Of a stretch of DNA of 57,700 bases, positions 25,736 to 34,481 are shown in pieces. A model generated the notes under the pieces. That model saw only the letters and a program-made list of their open reading frames with translations. It searched no databases and was not told the origin of the DNA. The position numbers were made by a program, and so were the translations under genes. The stretch comes from Pelagibius sp. Lineage in GTDB: Bacteria; Pseudomonadota; Alphaproteobacteria; Kiloniellales; Kiloniellaceae. The stretch spans positions 1 to 57,700 of the forward strand of contig JANQMC010000055.1 of NCBI GenBank assembly GCA_028280305.1, given 5' to 3'. Every line of letters begins with the position of its first letter. Positions within the stretch are counted from its first letter, which is position 1.

Positions 25736-26602
25736 TCAGTGCCGGCCGTGCTTGCTCTTCAAAACCTCCGCCAGGGCGTCGATCTTGGCGGAGCCGGCAC
25801 CCTTGCGCCAGAACAGCATGGTCCAGGCCTTGTCTCGGTTTTTGGGCAGCGGATGCAGCGAAAGGCGCCTGCGCTCGGGATAAGTGGCCAGCACGCTCTT
25901 TGGCAGCAGGGTGATCCCCATCCCGACCAGAACGCAGCCAAGCATGGCGTAGTAAGAGGCGAGCTGCAGGGTCTGAGCCGGTGTTTCACCGCGTTCCGTG
26001 TACCAATCCTCCAGGCGTTTTCGATGCGGACAGCCGTTCTCGAAAGCGATCATGGTGCGTGGGGCCGGTTTACCCGGAACGATGGGCGGTTGATCGGCAG
26101 CGGCGACCAGCACCAGTTCTTCCTCAAAGACCGGTATCTGCTCGAACTGTTCCCTGGCAATGGGTTCTGCGGCCAGTGCGGCATCCAGATCTCCGGCCAG
26201 AACCGCACGCGCCAACTGCTCCGGGTTGCCGGTGCGCAGCTCGATGTCGACCTCTGGGTAGCGTTTCATGTAAGCACTCAGCGGTGCCGGCAGCCGCACG
26301 GCCGAGGTGCTTTCCATGGAGCCGAGGCGGAAAGTGCCCCGCGGCCGCGAATCCTGCACGGCCTCCCGCGCTTCTTCCGCCAAGCCCAGAATCCGGTCGG
26401 CATAGTCGAGCAGCACCCGGCCTGCCGGCGCCAGGTGCAGCCGCTTGCCCTGACGGATAAAGAGCGCCACCCCCAACTCCTCCTCAAGCTGGCGGACCCG
26501 GGTCGTTATGTTTGACTGAACCCGGTGCAGGCGTTCGGCGGCGCGGGTGATGCCGCCTTCTTCGACAACGGTACGGAAGATGGTGAGATCGGATAGGTTC
26601 AT
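25736..26602 (-). CDS. LysR family transcriptional regulator
   Basis: The 288-residue protein begins with the LysR helix-turn-helix (MNLSDLTIFRTVVEEGGITRAAERLHRVQSNITTRVRQLE). Its substrate domain (GTFRLGSMESTSAVRL, LAADQPPI region, ALAAEPIAREQFEQ) resembles the CysB/YnfL-like branch. It lies between the two haemoglobin genes, convergent with copy 1 and divergent from copy 2. An AT-rich island of palindromes overlaps its start, so it probably regulates itself and the second globin gene. The effector is unknown. Confidence 0.88.
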   Translation of the reverse strand: MNLSDLTIFRTVVEEGGITRAAERLHRVQSNITTRVRQLEEELGVALFIRQGKRLHLAPAGRVLLDYADRILGLAEEAREAVQDSRPRGTFRLGSMESTSAVRLPAPLSAYMKRYPEVDIELRTGNPEQLARAVLAGDLDAALAAEPIAREQFEQIPVFEEELVLVAAADQPPIVPGKPAPRTMIAFENGCPHRKRLEDWYTERGETPAQTLQLASYYAMLGCVLVGMGITLLPKSVLATYPERRRLSLHPLPKNRDKAWTMLFWRKGAGSAKIDALAEVLKSKHGRH

Positions 26603-26653
26603 TATCTCAAATTGAGAATGATTAAATCATATATTTTCATTTTATAAGATAAT
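26601..26653. promoter_or_regulatory. AT-rich palindrome cluster between LysR gene and haemoglobin 2
   Basis: CTCAA-A-TTGAG (26606-26616) and ATGATT-A-AATCAT (26618-26630) are perfect small palindromes, enclosed by ATTATCT (26601-26607) and AGATAAT (26647-26653). They cover the LysR start and lie upstream of the globin gene, as expected for a LysR-controlled divergent promoter. Confidence 0.5.
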
Positions 26654-26743
26654 GGAAGTTTGGTAAAGCCACTCTTGAAAAGACGCCCGACATTGTCGGA
26701 CTATCACCGGAACGCCTTCAGTCGCCGCGATTGGAGAAACGCT

Positions 26744-27193
26744 ATGACCCCCGTACAGACGGCTTTGCTCCGGGAAACCTGGGAGCAGGTCATCCCGATC
26801 GGCGACGCTGCAGCCACCATTTTCTATGATCGCCTCTTTGAGATCGATGAAACAGCCAAACCGCTCTTTGCCGGTGTTGACATGGCGGAGCAGCGCCGGA
26901 AATTGCTGAAGACGCTGAATGGCGTGATCGAGGGCTTGAACGACCTTGAAGCCCTTATCCCGGCCATTCAGGATCTCGGCCGGCGTCACGCCGCCGTTGG
27001 CGTGACCGATGCGCAGTATGATTCCGTCGGCGCCGCCTTGCTTTGGACACTTGAAAAAGGGCTGGGCGACAGGTGGAGCACGGAAGCTCAAGTGGCCTGG
27101 GCGAGAGCCTATGGTCTGATCGCCGACACCATGCGTGAAGCAGCGAAAGAAGCTTCCGATCCGGGTGCAAAGGCCGATAGGCTTGCCAACTGA
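26744..27193 (+). CDS. Single-domain bacterial haemoglobin (Vgb-like), copy 2
   Basis: This 149-residue globin is a clear paralogue of copy 1: MTPVQTALLRETWEQV, IFYDRLFEIDETAKPLF, MAEQRRK, LGRRHAAVGV with the proximal His, YDSVGAALLWTLEKGLG. It has a charged C-terminal extension (KEASDPGAKADRLAN). The ATG at 26744 follows TTGGAGAAA. It is divergent from the LysR gene and followed after 47 bases by the DUF1330 gene on the same strand, which is probably co-transcribed. Confidence 0.88.
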   Translation: MTPVQTALLRETWEQVIPIGDAAATIFYDRLFEIDETAKPLFAGVDMAEQRRKLLKTLNGVIEGLNDLEALIPAIQDLGRRHAAVGVTDAQYDSVGAALLWTLEKGLGDRWSTEAQVAWARAYGLIADTMREAAKEASDPGAKADRLAN

Positions 27194-27240
27194 GTCCGCA
27201 GAGTTCGTTACCTTACCTCAGTATTATCAGGAGAAGAGAT

Positions 27241-27525
27241 ATGGTCGCCTATTGGATCGCCCATGTAACCGTTACCGACGAGGCCGTTTACGGCGACTAT
27301 GCAAAGCTTGCGACCGAGGCCGTGACCAAGCACGGCGGGCGCTTCCTTGCCCGCGGCGGGCGTCATGTCACCAAGGAAGGCACGGACCATGCGCGCAACG
27401 TCGTTGCCGAGTTCCCGTCCTTCGAGGCCGCGGTCGGCTGTTACGATTCGCCGGAGTATCAGGAGGCCCTGACCTACGCCAGCCGTTCTTCTGAGCGGCA
27501 TCTTTCCATTATCGAGAGTGTCTGA
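27241..27525 (+). CDS. DUF1330 domain-containing protein
   Basis: The 94-residue product has the DUF1330 ferredoxin-like fold pattern: MVAYWIAHVTVTDEAVYGDYAK, GGRFLARGG, NVVAEFPSFEAAVGCYDSPEYQEAL. The family has no firm function. An AGGAGAAG site precedes the ATG. It follows the second haemoglobin gene closely. Confidence 0.88.
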   Translation: MVAYWIAHVTVTDEAVYGDYAKLATEAVTKHGGRFLARGGRHVTKEGTDHARNVVAEFPSFEAAVGCYDSPEYQEALTYASRSSERHLSIIESV

Positions 27526-27537
27526 CGCCGGGCCCGG

Positions 27538-28290
27538 TCAGGCCCGGACTTTGGCGGTCTTGGTTTTCTTGGCAAGGTCCCGCTCCTTGCCGGGCCGCCG
27601 CCGTTCGAAGGGGGCAAGGGCCGAAAGCATCAGCCATCGCGGCAGGGCGCGCTTCAACTCGGTCGGCCCCTCCAGCCGGATGGCGCCGCCGGCGATCTCC
27701 CGCCTCAGGGAGCGGAAGCCGCGCCAGGCTTCAATGAAAAGCCGCAAGTCGGACATCACCTTCACGTCGACCTCGTAACCCGGATCTTTCAGGCACATCT
27801 CCACCTTGCCGTCAGTGTTGACGAGCCAGAACCGGCGGCTGTCTCTGGGCGCGCCTGTGAACTCGAATGCCAGCACGGTGCGGCCGGGCGGCATGGCCGC
27901 GGTATTGATGCGCTCATGCATGCTCCAGACCAGGAACCCGGGATCGAGATCTTCCGCAGTCATGTCCCTTGCCCAACGCTGGCCCCAGGCCGCCAGTTCC
28001 ATGATGATCGGCTCCAGCTCCCAGCCGGCCTCACTCGGTTCATAGCTGTAGCCGTGCCCGCCGGGCAGGGGGCGCCGCTCGGCCATGCCCGCCGCTTCGA
28101 GCTGGGCGAGACGCTGTGAAAGCAGGCTGGCAGACATGCGCGGGACACCGCGGTGAATCTCGTTGAAGCGTCGGCAGCCGTCGATCAGACGGCTCATCAC
28201 CAGGATCGCCCAGCGTTCCCCCAGAACCTCGCAGGCCAGGGCAAGGGGACAGTACTGACCATAGCCACGGGTCACGGATCCACTGGTCAT
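27538..28290 (-). CDS. HxlR family transcriptional regulator with C-terminal SCP2-like extension
   Basis: Residues about 12-105 of this 250-residue protein form the HxlR winged helix (CPLALACEVLGERWAILVMSRL, FNEIHRGVPRMSASLLSQRL, LEAAGMAERRP). The following 120 residues resemble the sterol-carrier-like ligand domain often attached to this subgroup (VLAFEFTGAPRDSRRFWLVN, VDVKVMSDLRLFIEAWRG). It ends in a lysine-rich tail. It is divergent from the FAD oxidoreductase starting at 28397, a likely target. Confidence 0.86.
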   Translation of the reverse strand: MTSGSVTRGYGQYCPLALACEVLGERWAILVMSRLIDGCRRFNEIHRGVPRMSASLLSQRLAQLEAAGMAERRPLPGGHGYSYEPSEAGWELEPIIMELAAWGQRWARDMTAEDLDPGFLVWSMHERINTAAMPPGRTVLAFEFTGAPRDSRRFWLVNTDGKVEMCLKDPGYEVDVKVMSDLRLFIEAWRGFRSLRREIAGGAIRLEGPTELKRALPRWLMLSALAPFERRRPGKERDLAKKTKTAKVRA

Positions 28291-28396
28291 GGCGGTCTCC
28301 TCTTGGGTGCGGCGGATTCAAGAATGCGCCACCGGCCGGCCAGGGTCCACTCCAGATTTAGGAGTAGTTTGCCCTCTGGTCAGGCGCCAGACTGCC

Positions 28397-29848
28397 ATGA
28401 AAGTCGCGCCCCCAAGCCACGAGACCCTTCCCATGCGCCAATCCCTGCAACAAATTCCTCCGGCCGCCGCCGCCCTGGATCCGGCGGCCATCGACGCTCT
28501 GGCCTCCCGACTGCGCGGCCGCCTGGTGGACCGCGATGCCCCCGATTACGACGAAGTCCGCGCGGTCTGGAACGCCATGATCGATCGCCGGCCCCTGCTG
28601 ATCGCCGTCTGTTCCGGTGTCGCCGACGTGATCGAAGCGGTGAACTTCGCCCGCGATCAGGGCCTGCCCCTGGCGGTGCGCGGCGGTGGTCACAACATTG
28701 GCGGCTCGGCGCTCTGCGACGACGGCCTGGTGGTGGATCTCTCGCAGATGCGGTCCGCCCGCGTGGATGCGCAGGCCAAGCGCGCCTGGGTGCAGGGCGG
28801 CGCCCTTCTGGGCGATCTCGACCGCGAGACCCAGGTCTTCGGACTCGCGACACCGGGCGGCGTGATCTCCCACACCGGGGTGGCGGGCCTCACGCTGGGC
28901 GGTGGCTTCGGCTGGCTGTCGCGCAAGTACGGTCTGACTGCCGACAATCTGCTGGCGGTTGAGTTGGTGACGGCGGAAGGACGGTTGATCCGCGCCTCGG
29001 CGGAGGAACACCCCGACCTCTTCTGGGCGTTGCGCGGCGGCGGCGGCAACTTCGGTGTGGCGGTCGGTTTCGAGTTCCAACTGTATTCCGTGGGTCCGGA
29101 GGTGCTCTTCGGGCCCACCCTCTATCCGCTCGATCAGGCCGCCGCCGTCCTGCGCAATTTCCGCGACGTCGCGCCGGGCCTGCAGCCGGAGGCCTGTGCC
29201 TGGGCCGACATGCTGACCGTGCCGCCGCTGCCCTTTCTCGATTCTAGCTACCACGGCACCCGGATGATTTCGATCATCCAGTGCTATGTCGGCGATCCCG
29301 CGGAGGGCGCGGCGGCGCTGGCGCCGTTACGCGGCTTCGGTGCACCAGCAGCTGATGCGGTCATGCCGCGGCGCTATACAGAGGCGCAGTCGATCTCGGA
29401 CAGCTTCTTCAGCCACGGCCTGCGCAACTACTGGACCTCGGCCAACTATGCGACCCTGAGCGACCGCAGCATCGATGCCTTTGTCGATCTGGCTCAGAGA
29501 ACACCGACGCCGCAGTCGGAGGTGATGATCCATCTGGTCGGTGGAGCGATCAACGACGTGGCGCCGGCGGCGACCGCCTATCCCCACCGCGATGCGGTCT
29601 TCGTGCTCAGCCCCGGCGCCCGCTGGAGCGATCCGGCCGACGATGGCGCCTGCATGGCCTGGATCGGCGACTGCCGTAAGGCCCTGGCGGCGGAATCGAA
29701 CGGCGGTGCCTACGTGAACTTCATCGCAGAGGGCGCGGGCCGGGAGCGGGAGGCCTATGGCCGCAACTACGAACGCCTCGCCGAGGTGAAGCGCCGCTAC
29801 GATCCGCATAACCTCTTCCGCATCAACCAGAACGTGGCACCGGGATGA
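28397..29848 (+). CDS. FAD-binding oxidoreductase of the berberine-bridge (BBE-like) family
   Basis: From the ATG at 28397 the protein has 483 residues; an in-frame ATG at 28433 is an equally good start. The PCMH-type FAD domain shows RGGGHNIGGSALCDDGLVVD with the His used for covalent FAD attachment, then TPGGVISHTGVAGLTLGGGFGWL. The C-terminal BBE motif is YGRNYERLAEVKRRYDPHNLFR. No signal peptide is seen. Family members oxidise sugars, alkaloid-like compounds or other alcohols; the substrate is unknown. The divergent HxlR gene probably controls it. Confidence 0.88.
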   Translation: MKVAPPSHETLPMRQSLQQIPPAAAALDPAAIDALASRLRGRLVDRDAPDYDEVRAVWNAMIDRRPLLIAVCSGVADVIEAVNFARDQGLPLAVRGGGHNIGGSALCDDGLVVDLSQMRSARVDAQAKRAWVQGGALLGDLDRETQVFGLATPGGVISHTGVAGLTLGGGFGWLSRKYGLTADNLLAVELVTAEGRLIRASAEEHPDLFWALRGGGGNFGVAVGFEFQLYSVGPEVLFGPTLYPLDQAAAVLRNFRDVAPGLQPEACAWADMLTVPPLPFLDSSYHGTRMISIIQCYVGDPAEGAAALAPLRGFGAPAADAVMPRRYTEAQSISDSFFSHGLRNYWTSANYATLSDRSIDAFVDLAQRTPTPQSEVMIHLVGGAINDVAPAATAYPHRDAVFVLSPGARWSDPADDGACMAWIGDCRKALAAESNGGAYVNFIAEGAGREREAYGRNYERLAEVKRRYDPHNLFRINQNVAPG

Positions 29849-29867
29849 GTCGGCGGGCGCTTGCCCG

Positions 29868-31151
29868 TCAGTAGGCGTCGCGCGCTTTTCGGGCCGCAGC
29901 CGTCACCGCTTCGATGCTACGATAGTTTTCCGTGTTTACCATCAGGTCGCGGGCAAGCCTAAGGCAGCGGGTTTCGCAAAGGGCTCTGGCGCCCGGGTCT
30001 TCGATCCACTCCAGATCGATGTTGTGGGCGAGGCCGAGGATGCGGCGGATCATCTTGGCGGCGGCGAAACCGATAGAGTCGGCGAAGAGACGGTCCATAT
30101 AGACCTCCTGCTCGGCCCTCAGGGCTTCAGGCCCTGCGCCTGCGGTAAAGAGGATGTGCGGGTAGGCGTCGCCCGCAGCCCGGTCGCGCCAGAGCGCCAG
30201 AAACTTTCTTCGGAACTCGTTCCAGCACCCTTCAACCGCTTCCAGCACCCAGGTCTGATAGTCCTCGCGCGGGTCGCCGGGCTTGGCGTGGCCGTCCTGG
30301 CTGAAGTAGTTGATCAGCAGGTTGGCGATGACCGCGCCGATGTCGAAACCCATGGGTCCGTAGAAGGCGAACTCGGGATCGATGACCCGGGTGTCGCTTT
30401 CCGTCACCATGACCGAGCCGGTATGCAGGTCGCCGTGCAACAGGGCCTGGGCCTCGGAGAGGAACTTCAGCTTGAGGCGGGAGACCGCGACCTTCAGCGC
30501 ACCGTCCTCGCGAAATTCGTGGGCGATGCCGTCGAGCTGGGGCGTGGTCCAGCGGTTGTTCTCCGCGATCATGTAGGGTTCGGTGAAGATCAGGTCTTCG
30601 GTGATCTTGCAGAGCGCGGTATTGCCGCAGAAGGCGGCAATGGCGGCTTTCTTTTCATCGGCCGGCAGGGCGAGGTCGGAGGTGTGGAACAGCGTGCGCG
30701 CCATGAAGTCGGTGATGGCCTCGACGAAGCCCGGGTAACGGATCGCCTTGATCATGCCCTGGCGCATAATGATGTGCGGCTGCAGCAATTCCATAACGAT
30801 AAGGGCCAGGGTCTCGTCGTAGTGCAGCACCTCCGGCACCAGGCCGGGCGCGTGCTTGGCCTGGGTGGCGAGCGCCATCTGCTCGAAGTGCGCGCGGCTG
30901 AGGGGCAGGGGCCAGGACTCGCCGACCAGGCGCACGTAGGGCAGCGCTTGCTTCACCGCGACGCCACCGGCGGGTCCATCGACGATGAAAACCAGGTTCA
31001 GGTTGCCGTCGCCGACCTCACGTACCCGCCAGTCTGCCTGCGCACCGCCGAGCCGTGCGGCGACGGCGGGTGCGCCGGCCAGATAGGCCGGCAGACTGTC
31101 TTCGTCTTTCGGTGCATAGCCCTCCGGCACTGGTAGTCCCTTATCGGCCAT
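29868..31151 (-). CDS. mtnK: S-methyl-5-thioribose kinase
   Basis: The 427-residue kinase phosphorylates methylthioribose in methionine salvage. Visible motifs are VREVGDGNLNLVFIV (nucleotide loop), VKQALPYVRLVGESWPL, LLHGDLHTGSVMV (catalytic loop) and IDPEFAFYGPMGFDIG (metal-binding DxE). The start at 31151 (MADKGLPVPEGY) follows GGGGAAGGG; the frame is open further upstream without family similarity. mtnA, which uses its product, is 10 kb away on the other strand. Confidence 0.92.
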   Translation of the reverse strand: MADKGLPVPEGYAPKDEDSLPAYLAGAPAVAARLGGAQADWRVREVGDGNLNLVFIVDGPAGGVAVKQALPYVRLVGESWPLPLSRAHFEQMALATQAKHAPGLVPEVLHYDETLALIVMELLQPHIIMRQGMIKAIRYPGFVEAITDFMARTLFHTSDLALPADEKKAAIAAFCGNTALCKITEDLIFTEPYMIAENNRWTTPQLDGIAHEFREDGALKVAVSRLKLKFLSEAQALLHGDLHTGSVMVTESDTRVIDPEFAFYGPMGFDIGAVIANLLINYFSQDGHAKPGDPREDYQTWVLEAVEGCWNEFRRKFLALWRDRAAGDAYPHILFTAGAGPEALRAEQEVYMDRLFADSIGFAAAKMIRRILGLAHNIDLEWIEDPGARALCETRCLRLARDLMVNTENYRSIEAVTAAARKARDAY

Positions 31152-31420
31152 CACCCTTCCCCGTCTCTCAATCCCATCGTGGAGGTTGATATCGCAGATT
31201 TGCTCAGTGATGCAACACAATGGGGCTGTCCGGACAGGACCGTCGAGGGCGATCATCATGAAATCAGCCGACGATCTCTCTTGTGACCTTCTTAGGTCTT
31301 CGCGGCGGCTTTGAACGATCTGCGCAGGTACCGCGACTGAGTTGGGAATGCCTGTGGGGGCACATCTCAATCGAAGCTTTCCTCAATCGCCGGGGGACGA
31401 GCATATTTAAGGAGATATTC

Positions 31421-32308
31421 GTGTCCAAATTATTGAAGACAACAGTTCTGGCTCTGGCGGCATCCGCTGCAATTACCGGTGCCGCACAATCTGCCCAACT
31501 GCTGCAGCAAGTGAGCCTTTCCGCCTCTCCCGATGTGCCGAACAAGCTCCCAAAGCTGGAGTACGTTCTCAAGGACGGCAAGTACGTTCTGGGCAAAGGC
31601 GCTGAGCAGCCTTTCGTCAAGTTCAGAGTCAAAGCGAAGAAGATGAACGATGGCCGGATCGTTTCCTATCGGGTTGAAAGCCAGGATTCGGGCAAAAAGT
31701 TTGCCAGTGCCGGGGCCTTCTACGAGAAGAAAATCGATATATCCTTCAAGCACAGAGTGCGCGGCGATGAACTGAACGCGCTTGTCTCTGCGGGCCGCAA
31801 GATCTGCGAAACCCAGGGTGATCGGGACAAAGTGGTCAAACAGCTGATCAAGCCCGGCCTGCGCTACAAAATGGTGGTGCGCGCGGTCGCCCTGGCTCGC
31901 AAGGGGGAGGATATCGAACATCGTCAAGCCAGGGTTCCCGTCCAGGTCATCTGTCATCCGGAAAAGTTCCAGGTGAAGGACGCCGACCTTACAGTGAAGT
32001 TCGATGGATCGCCGTTTAGCTGTCCGGTAAAGGCTACGTTGACCGCGAAGTTCAAGACCAATAAACCCGGCACCTTCAAGTTCAATCTCTACCGGGGCGA
32101 CGGTGAGTTCCAGTCCGTCACGAAGACGGCCGGAGAATCCGGTATCGTAATTTTCAAGAAGCACTACACCTTCAAAAAGGCCACAGACCGCAAGTACCTC
32201 ATTGCGGTGATGGGCCACCCGATCTCCACCCAGTGGGTGCCGATGAAGGTGAAGTGTAACCCCAAGACCGGCGGCTTCCAGACTGCGCCAAAGCCGCACA
32301 ACAACTGA
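31421..32308 (+). CDS. Secreted protein of unknown function
   Basis: The GTG at 31421 follows a near-ideal AAGGAGATATTC and gives 295 residues. Residues 1-25 are a clear Sec signal peptide (SKLLKTTVLALAASAAITGAAQSA). The mature protein is lysine-rich and appears to have two parts: residues about 26-180 (KLEYVLKDGKYVLGKG, FVKFRVKAKKMNDGRIVSY) and an immunoglobulin-like second half about 185-295 with paired cysteines (VQVICHPEKF, SPFSCPVKATLTAKFK, MKVKCNP). I do not recognise a family. It stands alone and is followed by a strong terminator. Confidence 0.75.
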   Translation: MSKLLKTTVLALAASAAITGAAQSAQLLQQVSLSASPDVPNKLPKLEYVLKDGKYVLGKGAEQPFVKFRVKAKKMNDGRIVSYRVESQDSGKKFASAGAFYEKKIDISFKHRVRGDELNALVSAGRKICETQGDRDKVVKQLIKPGLRYKMVVRAVALARKGEDIEHRQARVPVQVICHPEKFQVKDADLTVKFDGSPFSCPVKATLTAKFKTNKPGTFKFNLYRGDGEFQSVTKTAGESGIVIFKKHYTFKKATDRKYLIAVMGHPISTQWVPMKVKCNPKTGGFQTAPKPHNN

Positions 32309-32334
32309 CGCGTAGACGTTGTCTGAAATCGATT

Positions 32335-32370
32335 GCGCCGGTGCTCCCCTGGGAGTGCCGGCGTTCTCTT
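32335..32370 (+). terminator. Terminator of the secreted-protein gene
   Basis: GCGCCGGTGCTCCC-CT-GGGAGTGCCGGCG is a long stem with one small mismatch, followed by TTCTCTT. It starts 27 bases after the stop codon. Confidence 0.75.
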
Positions 32371-32415
32371 GTGCGCGTGATGTCTTGCTGTCAGGGGCGG
32401 CCCGGTCTTGGTCCC

Positions 32416-32445
32416 TTGACTTCGACCCCGGACACGACGAATGAT
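32416..32445 (+). promoter_or_regulatory. Candidate promoter of the sugar ABC operon
   Basis: TTGACT (32416-32421) and AATGAT (32440-32445) are separated by 18 bases and lie about 175 bases before the first permease gene. This is a motif match only. Confidence 0.35.
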
Positions 32446-32618
32446 AGGACAGGTGTCGTAAGGCACCGCAAGGCACGGAAAAAGAATTAGAACAAGGCGT
32501 TGGGGAGGATTCTGGGGATGCAGGTGGCTGCAGCCTCGGCCGTTTGGGGGGCCGTGCGCGGTATCTTTGCAATCGATTGTGCAGAATCGCTTCGGGGACG
32601 GGAGCGGTCGCACAACTG

Positions 32619-33641
32619 ATGGTGGATGGCAGCGCAGCAGATGAGCCTTCCGGCGGCAATTCGGCATTGGGACGCCGCCTCGACCGTGGCGATCCCGCGA
32701 CCTTTCCCGAATGGTTCAATACCCGAAAGCCGCGCGCCAACCTGATCGTCGCGCGCTGGGTGCCGCTGGCCCTGGTTGGCCTGCCGGTGCTCGTGCTGTT
32801 CTGCATCGTGGTCTATCCGACCGTCTGGATGTTCTACCACGCTCTCCACGACACCAACATGATGCGCCTGTTTCAAAGCAACTGGAGCTGGGTTGGCTTT
32901 GAGAACTTCGCAACGGTGCTGTCGTCGCCGCGCTTCGGCGATTCGGTCGTGCATCTCGGGATCTACCTCACCTTCGGCGCCTGTCTTCAGGTGCTCTTGG
33001 GGGCGGCGCTGGCGCTGATCCTCTATGAACTGGTGAAGAACAACTTCCTGCGGGTGGTGTTCCTGATCGCCATGGTGCTGCCGATGATGCTGCCGCCGTC
33101 GATCGTGGGTGTGCTCTGGAAGTTCCTGCTGACGCCGTCCAACGGCGCGATCAATCAGGCGCTGCTGAACCTCGGCCTCATCGACCAGCATATCGAGTGG
33201 TTCAACGCCGGCATGTCGCTCTGGACCATTATTATCGCCGACGTCTGGAACTGGACCGCCCTGCCGCTGCTGATCGTCTATTCCGGCCGGGTCTCGCTGC
33301 CGCCGGCGGTCTACGAGGCCGCGCGGGTCGATGGCGCCGGAACCTGGACGACGCTCAGGCGCATTACCCTGCCGATGTTGAAAGAGGTGATTGCCATCGC
33401 CTTCATCGTGCGTTTCATGGATGCCTTCAAGTTCGTCGATCTGGTCTTCATCATGACCTCCGGCGGCCCGGCCCAGTCCTCCGAGTTGCCGGCCTATATC
33501 GCCTTCCAGCGCGGCCTTCGGGAGTTCGCCATCGGCGAGGCGGCCGCCTATGCCATCATCATCTTCCTCGTCTCCGCCGTGCTCATCACCCTCTTCCTGA
33601 AGTACCTGAAGAAGGTGCTGAAAGCCCAGGGTTTCGCATGA
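32619..33641 (+). CDS. Carbohydrate/polyol ABC transporter permease 1
   Basis: The 340-residue membrane protein has six to seven hydrophobic segments and the permease loop EAARVDGAGTWTTLRRITLPML that contacts the ATPases, as in MalF/UgpA-type sugar permeases. The ATG at 32619 (MVDGSAADEP) leaves a cytoplasmic N-terminal tail of about 40 residues before the first membrane segment (LVGLPVLVLFCIVVYPTVWM). Its last bases overlap the next permease gene by 4. Together with the downstream genes it forms an importer whose substrate is unknown. Confidence 0.9.
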   Translation: MVDGSAADEPSGGNSALGRRLDRGDPATFPEWFNTRKPRANLIVARWVPLALVGLPVLVLFCIVVYPTVWMFYHALHDTNMMRLFQSNWSWVGFENFATVLSSPRFGDSVVHLGIYLTFGACLQVLLGAALALILYELVKNNFLRVVFLIAMVLPMMLPPSIVGVLWKFLLTPSNGAINQALLNLGLIDQHIEWFNAGMSLWTIIIADVWNWTALPLLIVYSGRVSLPPAVYEAARVDGAGTWTTLRRITLPMLKEVIAIAFIVRFMDAFKFVDLVFIMTSGGPAQSSELPAYIAFQRGLREFAIGEAAAYAIIIFLVSAVLITLFLKYLKKVLKAQGFA

Positions 33642-34477
33642 GCAGATCCAACTACGGTTTGGTGAAGTACCTGTTCCTCGCCTTCATGGGGCTCTGGCTG
33701 CTGATCACGCTGTTTCCCTTTTACTGGCAGATCATCACCGCCCTGAAGTCGGCGGCGGAGACCAACCGCACGATCCCGACCTTTTGGCCGGAAGTGCTGC
33801 ATCCCGAGAATTTCGTCGCGGTCTTTGCCGAGGCTTCCAACTTCAACGCTCTGGTGGACAGCTTCATCATCGCCACTGGCAATACCCTGGCCTCGCTCTT
33901 CCTGGGCACCTTGGCCGGCTATGCCTTCGCGCGCTTCCCGCGCCAGGCCGGCGGCGAGAATATGGCCTTCTGGGTGCTGTCGAACCGCATGTTCCCGCCG
34001 GTGGCCGTGGTACTGCCGATGTTTTTTCTTTTCGATGCCACCCCCTGGGGTACCGACAGCCACATCACCCTCATTATCCTTTACCTGGTCTTCAACATGC
34101 CGCTGGCGACTTGGCTGATGATGGTGTTTTTCCGCGACGCTCCGCGGGAGTTGGAGGAGGCAGCCTATCTGGACGGCTACACGCCGCTGCGCGCTTTCTT
34201 CAAGGTGACGCTGCCGCTGGTGCTGCCCGGTATGATCTCGGTCGCCATGCTGTGCTGGATCTTCGCCTGGAACGAATACCTCTTCGCCAACCTTCTGGTC
34301 GGCACCAACGTGCGGACTTTCACCATCGTCATTCCGACCTTCACCCACGGCAGCCAGACGCTGTGGAACCTGCAGATGGCCTTCAGCCTGATCGCCATGC
34401 TGCCGCCGGTGATCCTCTTTATCTTGCTGCGCCGCTATATGGTGCGCGGCCTCTCCCTTGGCGTCGTGAAGGGGTAG
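33638..34477 (+). CDS. Carbohydrate/polyol ABC transporter permease 2
   Basis: This 279-residue MalG/UgpE-type permease has six membrane segments and the EAA loop EEAAYLDGYTPLRAFFKVTLPLV. It begins with an ATG overlapping the stop of permease 1 (ATGA), and the first ATPase starts 4 bases after its end, so all are translated from one message. It forms the translocation pore with permease 1. Confidence 0.92.
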   Translation: MSRSNYGLVKYLFLAFMGLWLLITLFPFYWQIITALKSAAETNRTIPTFWPEVLHPENFVAVFAEASNFNALVDSFIIATGNTLASLFLGTLAGYAFARFPRQAGGENMAFWVLSNRMFPPVAVVLPMFFLFDATPWGTDSHITLIILYLVFNMPLATWLMMVFFRDAPRELEEAAYLDGYTPLRAFFKVTLPLVLPGMISVAMLCWIFAWNEYLFANLLVGTNVRTFTIVIPTFTHGSQTLWNLQMAFSLIAMLPPVILFILLRRYMVRGLSLGVVKG

Positions 34478-34481
34478 GGCG

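Larger units (their letters stand above)
32309..32618. other. Control region upstream of the sugar operon
   Basis: These 310 bases hold no gene. They contain the terminator of the secreted-protein gene (32335-32370) and a candidate promoter (32416-32445) for the long ABC/kinase operon. No regulator gene or clear operator palindrome is visible. Confidence 0.55.

Noticed and set aside
31152..31370. Longer N terminus for the methylthioribose kinase
   Set aside because: The extension has no family similarity, and a good ribosome site precedes the ATG at 31151.
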